The notes under the pieces are model-generated. The model worked only from the letters and a program-made list of their open reading frames with translations, searched no databases and had not been told where the DNA came from. From positions 1 through 5,844 of the forward strand of contig JAIRQI010000179.1 of the NCBI GenBank assembly GCA_031256575.1: 5,844 nt of DNA. The letters run 5' to 3'. Made by a program: the position numbers and the translations under genes. Of this stretch, positions 4,579-5,844 are shown in pieces. The stretch's first letter is position 1. Every line of letters begins with the position of its first letter. Origin of the DNA: Coriobacteriales bacterium. Lineage in GTDB: Bacteria > Actinomycetota > Coriobacteriia > Coriobacteriales > UBA8131.

Positions 4579-5643
4579 ATGATGCAGGTACAAGAGGTAT
4601 TAGCCGAGTTAGTGGCAAAGCAGGTAACAGATGTCTTCTGTATCGTCGGACGACCGATTAGCTACAAGCTGGACGGTGAGATACGGGCCTTTGACGATAA
4701 TGTCCTGGCTCCGGACGACACTCTAGAGATAATCTCGCAAATATATCAACTGGCCATCGACCGTAACATCGAGCGATTGCTCAGGCTCGGTGATGACGAT
4801 TTCAGTTTCGCCATCCAGGGAGTCTCCCGCTTTCGTATTAATGTCTACAAACAACGCGGTTCCCTGGCAGCTGTGATAAGGGTGGTTCCCTTTGACCTTC
4901 CAAAAGCTGAAGACTTAAACATCCCAGAAGAGATAGTCAAACTGGCTGATTTACGCTTCGGACTGATACTGGTCTCCGGGCCAGCTGGTAGTGGTAAGTC
5001 GACGACTCTGGCAACCATCATCGATCGCATCAACTACACCCGTAATGCTCATATCGTCACCCTAGAAAACCCCATCGAGTTTCTGCACCGGCATCAGAAA
5101 TCACTGGTCAGCCAACGGGAGATTCAAATCGATACCGAAGACTACAGGGCGGCACTGCGGGCTGCCATGCGTCAGGCTCCGGATGTCATCCTGATTGGCG
5201 AGCTGCGTGACTCGGAGACTACAGCAATCGCCCTGAACGCTGCCGAGACCGGCCACTTGGTCTTCTCCACAGTACATACCCTGGGAGCCATCAATGCTGT
5301 CGACCGCCTCTTGCATAGCTTTGAGGCCAACCAGCAGGAGCAGGTGCGTATGCAGCTCTCCATGGTCTTGGACAGCGTGGTCTCGCAGCAACTGGTGCGC
5401 AAAATCGACGGCGGGGTGATTCCGGTATTTGAGATCATGCACTGCAACACCGCGGTGCGCAGCCTGATTCGCGAGGGGCGCACCCATCAACTGGGCCAGG
5501 TCATCGACTCCAGCGCCAGTGAGGGTATGATTAGCATGGACACCAGCCTGCTCCGGCTCTACCAGCAAGGATTGATTGATTCCAGTGAGATGATGCTGCA
5601 CTCCCTGGCTCCCGACCATCTGCGCCGTTTATCCGGTTTGTAA
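4579..5643 (+). CDS. pilT: PilT/PilU-type hexameric ATPase of a type IV pilus-like machine
   Basis: A 354-residue cytoplasmic motor ATPase, about the usual PilT length (340-370). Seen from ATG 4579: an N-terminal PAS-like domain (about 1-105), then the RecA-like ATPase core. Walker A is GPAGSGKST (134-142, Lys140). The Asp-box region is TLENPIEFLH (161-170). Walker B is DVILIGELRD (202-211) with catalytic Glu208, and the His box is GHLVFSTVHT (225-234). The C-terminal AVRSLIRE (292-299) corresponds to the AIRNLIRE motif needed for retraction in PilT. In the Asp box the usual ED-P reads EN-P, with Asn164 replacing aspartate. GTG 4576, ATG 4579 and ATG 4582 are consecutive possible starts; ATG 4579 sits seven bases after GAAGGG (4566-4571). 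No PilB-type ATPase is in the window, so this may be the only motor of the locus, or PilB lies elsewhere. The spacer upstream holds alternative stems that could tune its translation. Confidence 0.93.
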   Translation: MMQVQEVLAELVAKQVTDVFCIVGRPISYKLDGEIRAFDDNVLAPDDTLEIISQIYQLAIDRNIERLLRLGDDDFSFAIQGVSRFRINVYKQRGSLAAVIRVVPFDLPKAEDLNIPEEIVKLADLRFGLILVSGPAGSGKSTTLATIIDRINYTRNAHIVTLENPIEFLHRHQKSLVSQREIQIDTEDYRAALRAAMRQAPDVILIGELRDSETTAIALNAAETGHLVFSTVHTLGAINAVDRLLHSFEANQQEQVRMQLSMVLDSVVSQQLVRKIDGGVIPVFEIMHCNTAVRSLIREGRTHQLGQVIDSSASEGMISMDTSLLRLYQQGLIDSSEMMLHSLAPDHLRRLSGL

Positions 5644-5729
5644 GGCTTTTTATAAGGTTTGGGAAGGTTTGTGAATAGTCAGCAGAGGGTATGTCAGGCG
5701 GCTTCTGGTTACCAAATAATCACGAATGC

Positions 5730-5758
5730 TTGAGAAGTGCCCCCTGACCTGCTATAAT
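5730..5758 (+). promoter_or_regulatory. Strong extended -10 housekeeping promoter
   Basis: The -35 TTGAGA (5730-5735) and a perfect -10 TATAAT (5753-5758) are 17 bp apart. TG at 5750-5751, one base before the -10, makes it an extended -10. Transcription would start near 5764-5766 and lead into the gene at 5795 with a short leader. Confidence 0.85.
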
Positions 5759-5777
5759 GCGCTGAAGTAACCGCAAG

Positions 5778-5783
5778 AAGAGG
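5778..5783 (+). promoter_or_regulatory. Ribosome binding site AAGAGG
   Basis: AAGAGG, preceded by more purines (AAG at 5775-5777), ends eleven bases before ATG 5795. The distance is slightly long but usable. It supports the reading of 5795 as a real start. Confidence 0.5.
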
Positions 5784-5794
5784 TTGGGTAACAA

Positions 5795-5844
5795 ATGGAA
5801 TTCGAGATACAGGTACAGTCTGTAATAAGTCCTATTGTGCATAT
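5795..5844 (+). CDS. Start of an unidentified gene, cut by the window edge
   Basis: Only 16 full codons are present: MEFEIQVQSVISPIVH. The start is supported by the strong promoter about 40 bp upstream and a purine-rich site before the ATG. It has its own promoter and lies 151 bp after the ATPase gene, so it is probably a separate transcription unit and need not belong to the pilus-like system. The first residues alternate charged and hydrophobic positions, as in a beta strand, and show no signal peptide. Too little is visible to name a family. Confidence 0.6.
   Translation, partial: MEFEIQVQSVISPIVH

Noticed and set aside
5101..5619. Open - strand frame of 172 codons
   Set aside because: It lies wholly opposite the well-supported ATPase gene and its protein shows no domain or signal; a mirror of the codon pattern.
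5641..5672. Possible intrinsic terminator after the ATPase gene
   Set aside because: There are short T runs and a repeated AAGGTTTG, but no GC-rich stem followed by a T-tract.

Overview
The window looks like chromosomal DNA from a Gram-positive, Clostridia-like bacterium. G+C is moderate (my rough impression is a little over 50%). Shine-Dalgarno sites are strong and purine-rich (AAGGGGAG, AAAGGGA, GGAGGTGA), GTG starts occur, and the promoter near the right edge is a near-consensus housekeeping sigma type. The proteins resemble, from memory of families, the poorly characterised type IV pilus-like or competence-pseudopilus-like clusters of Clostridia. Taxonomy is inference; Coriobacteriia cannot be excluded.

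Layout: a 66-codon ORF for a small single-pass membrane protein lies at the left edge (7-207) and may begin upstream of the window. A 250-bp non-coding stretch rich in inverted repeats follows (208-457). Then comes a tightly packed block of six genes on the + strand: a transglutaminase-like lipoprotein (458-1489), a GspF/PilC-type platform protein (1507-2562), four small single-pass membrane proteins (2576-3001, 3004-3513, 3526-4041, 4042-4488), and, after a short structured spacer, a PilT-family ATPase (4579-5643). Gaps inside the block are 0 to 17 bp, except for the roughly 90-bp spacer before the ATPase. A strong extended -10 promoter (5730-5758) then drives a new gene that is cut by the right edge (from 5795).

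How the genes may work together: the ATPase would be the cytoplasmic motor, the F protein the inner-membrane platform it turns, and the four small proteins (one DUF4860-like, one resembling PilX-type proteins at its N-terminus) pseudopilin-like or alignment subunits. The lipoprotein, with an intact Cys-His-Asp triad, would act on proteins outside the membrane, possibly on the filament. No canonical prepilin, prepilin peptidase or PilB-type assembly ATPase is in the window, so the set is either incomplete here or a reduced single-motor machine.

The most unusual sequence features are an in-frame 18-bp tandem repeat that extends the lipoprotein signal peptide, a 38-bp duplication that straddles the stop codon of the last small protein gene and forms alternative stems before the ATPase gene, and a near absence of GATC across the window.
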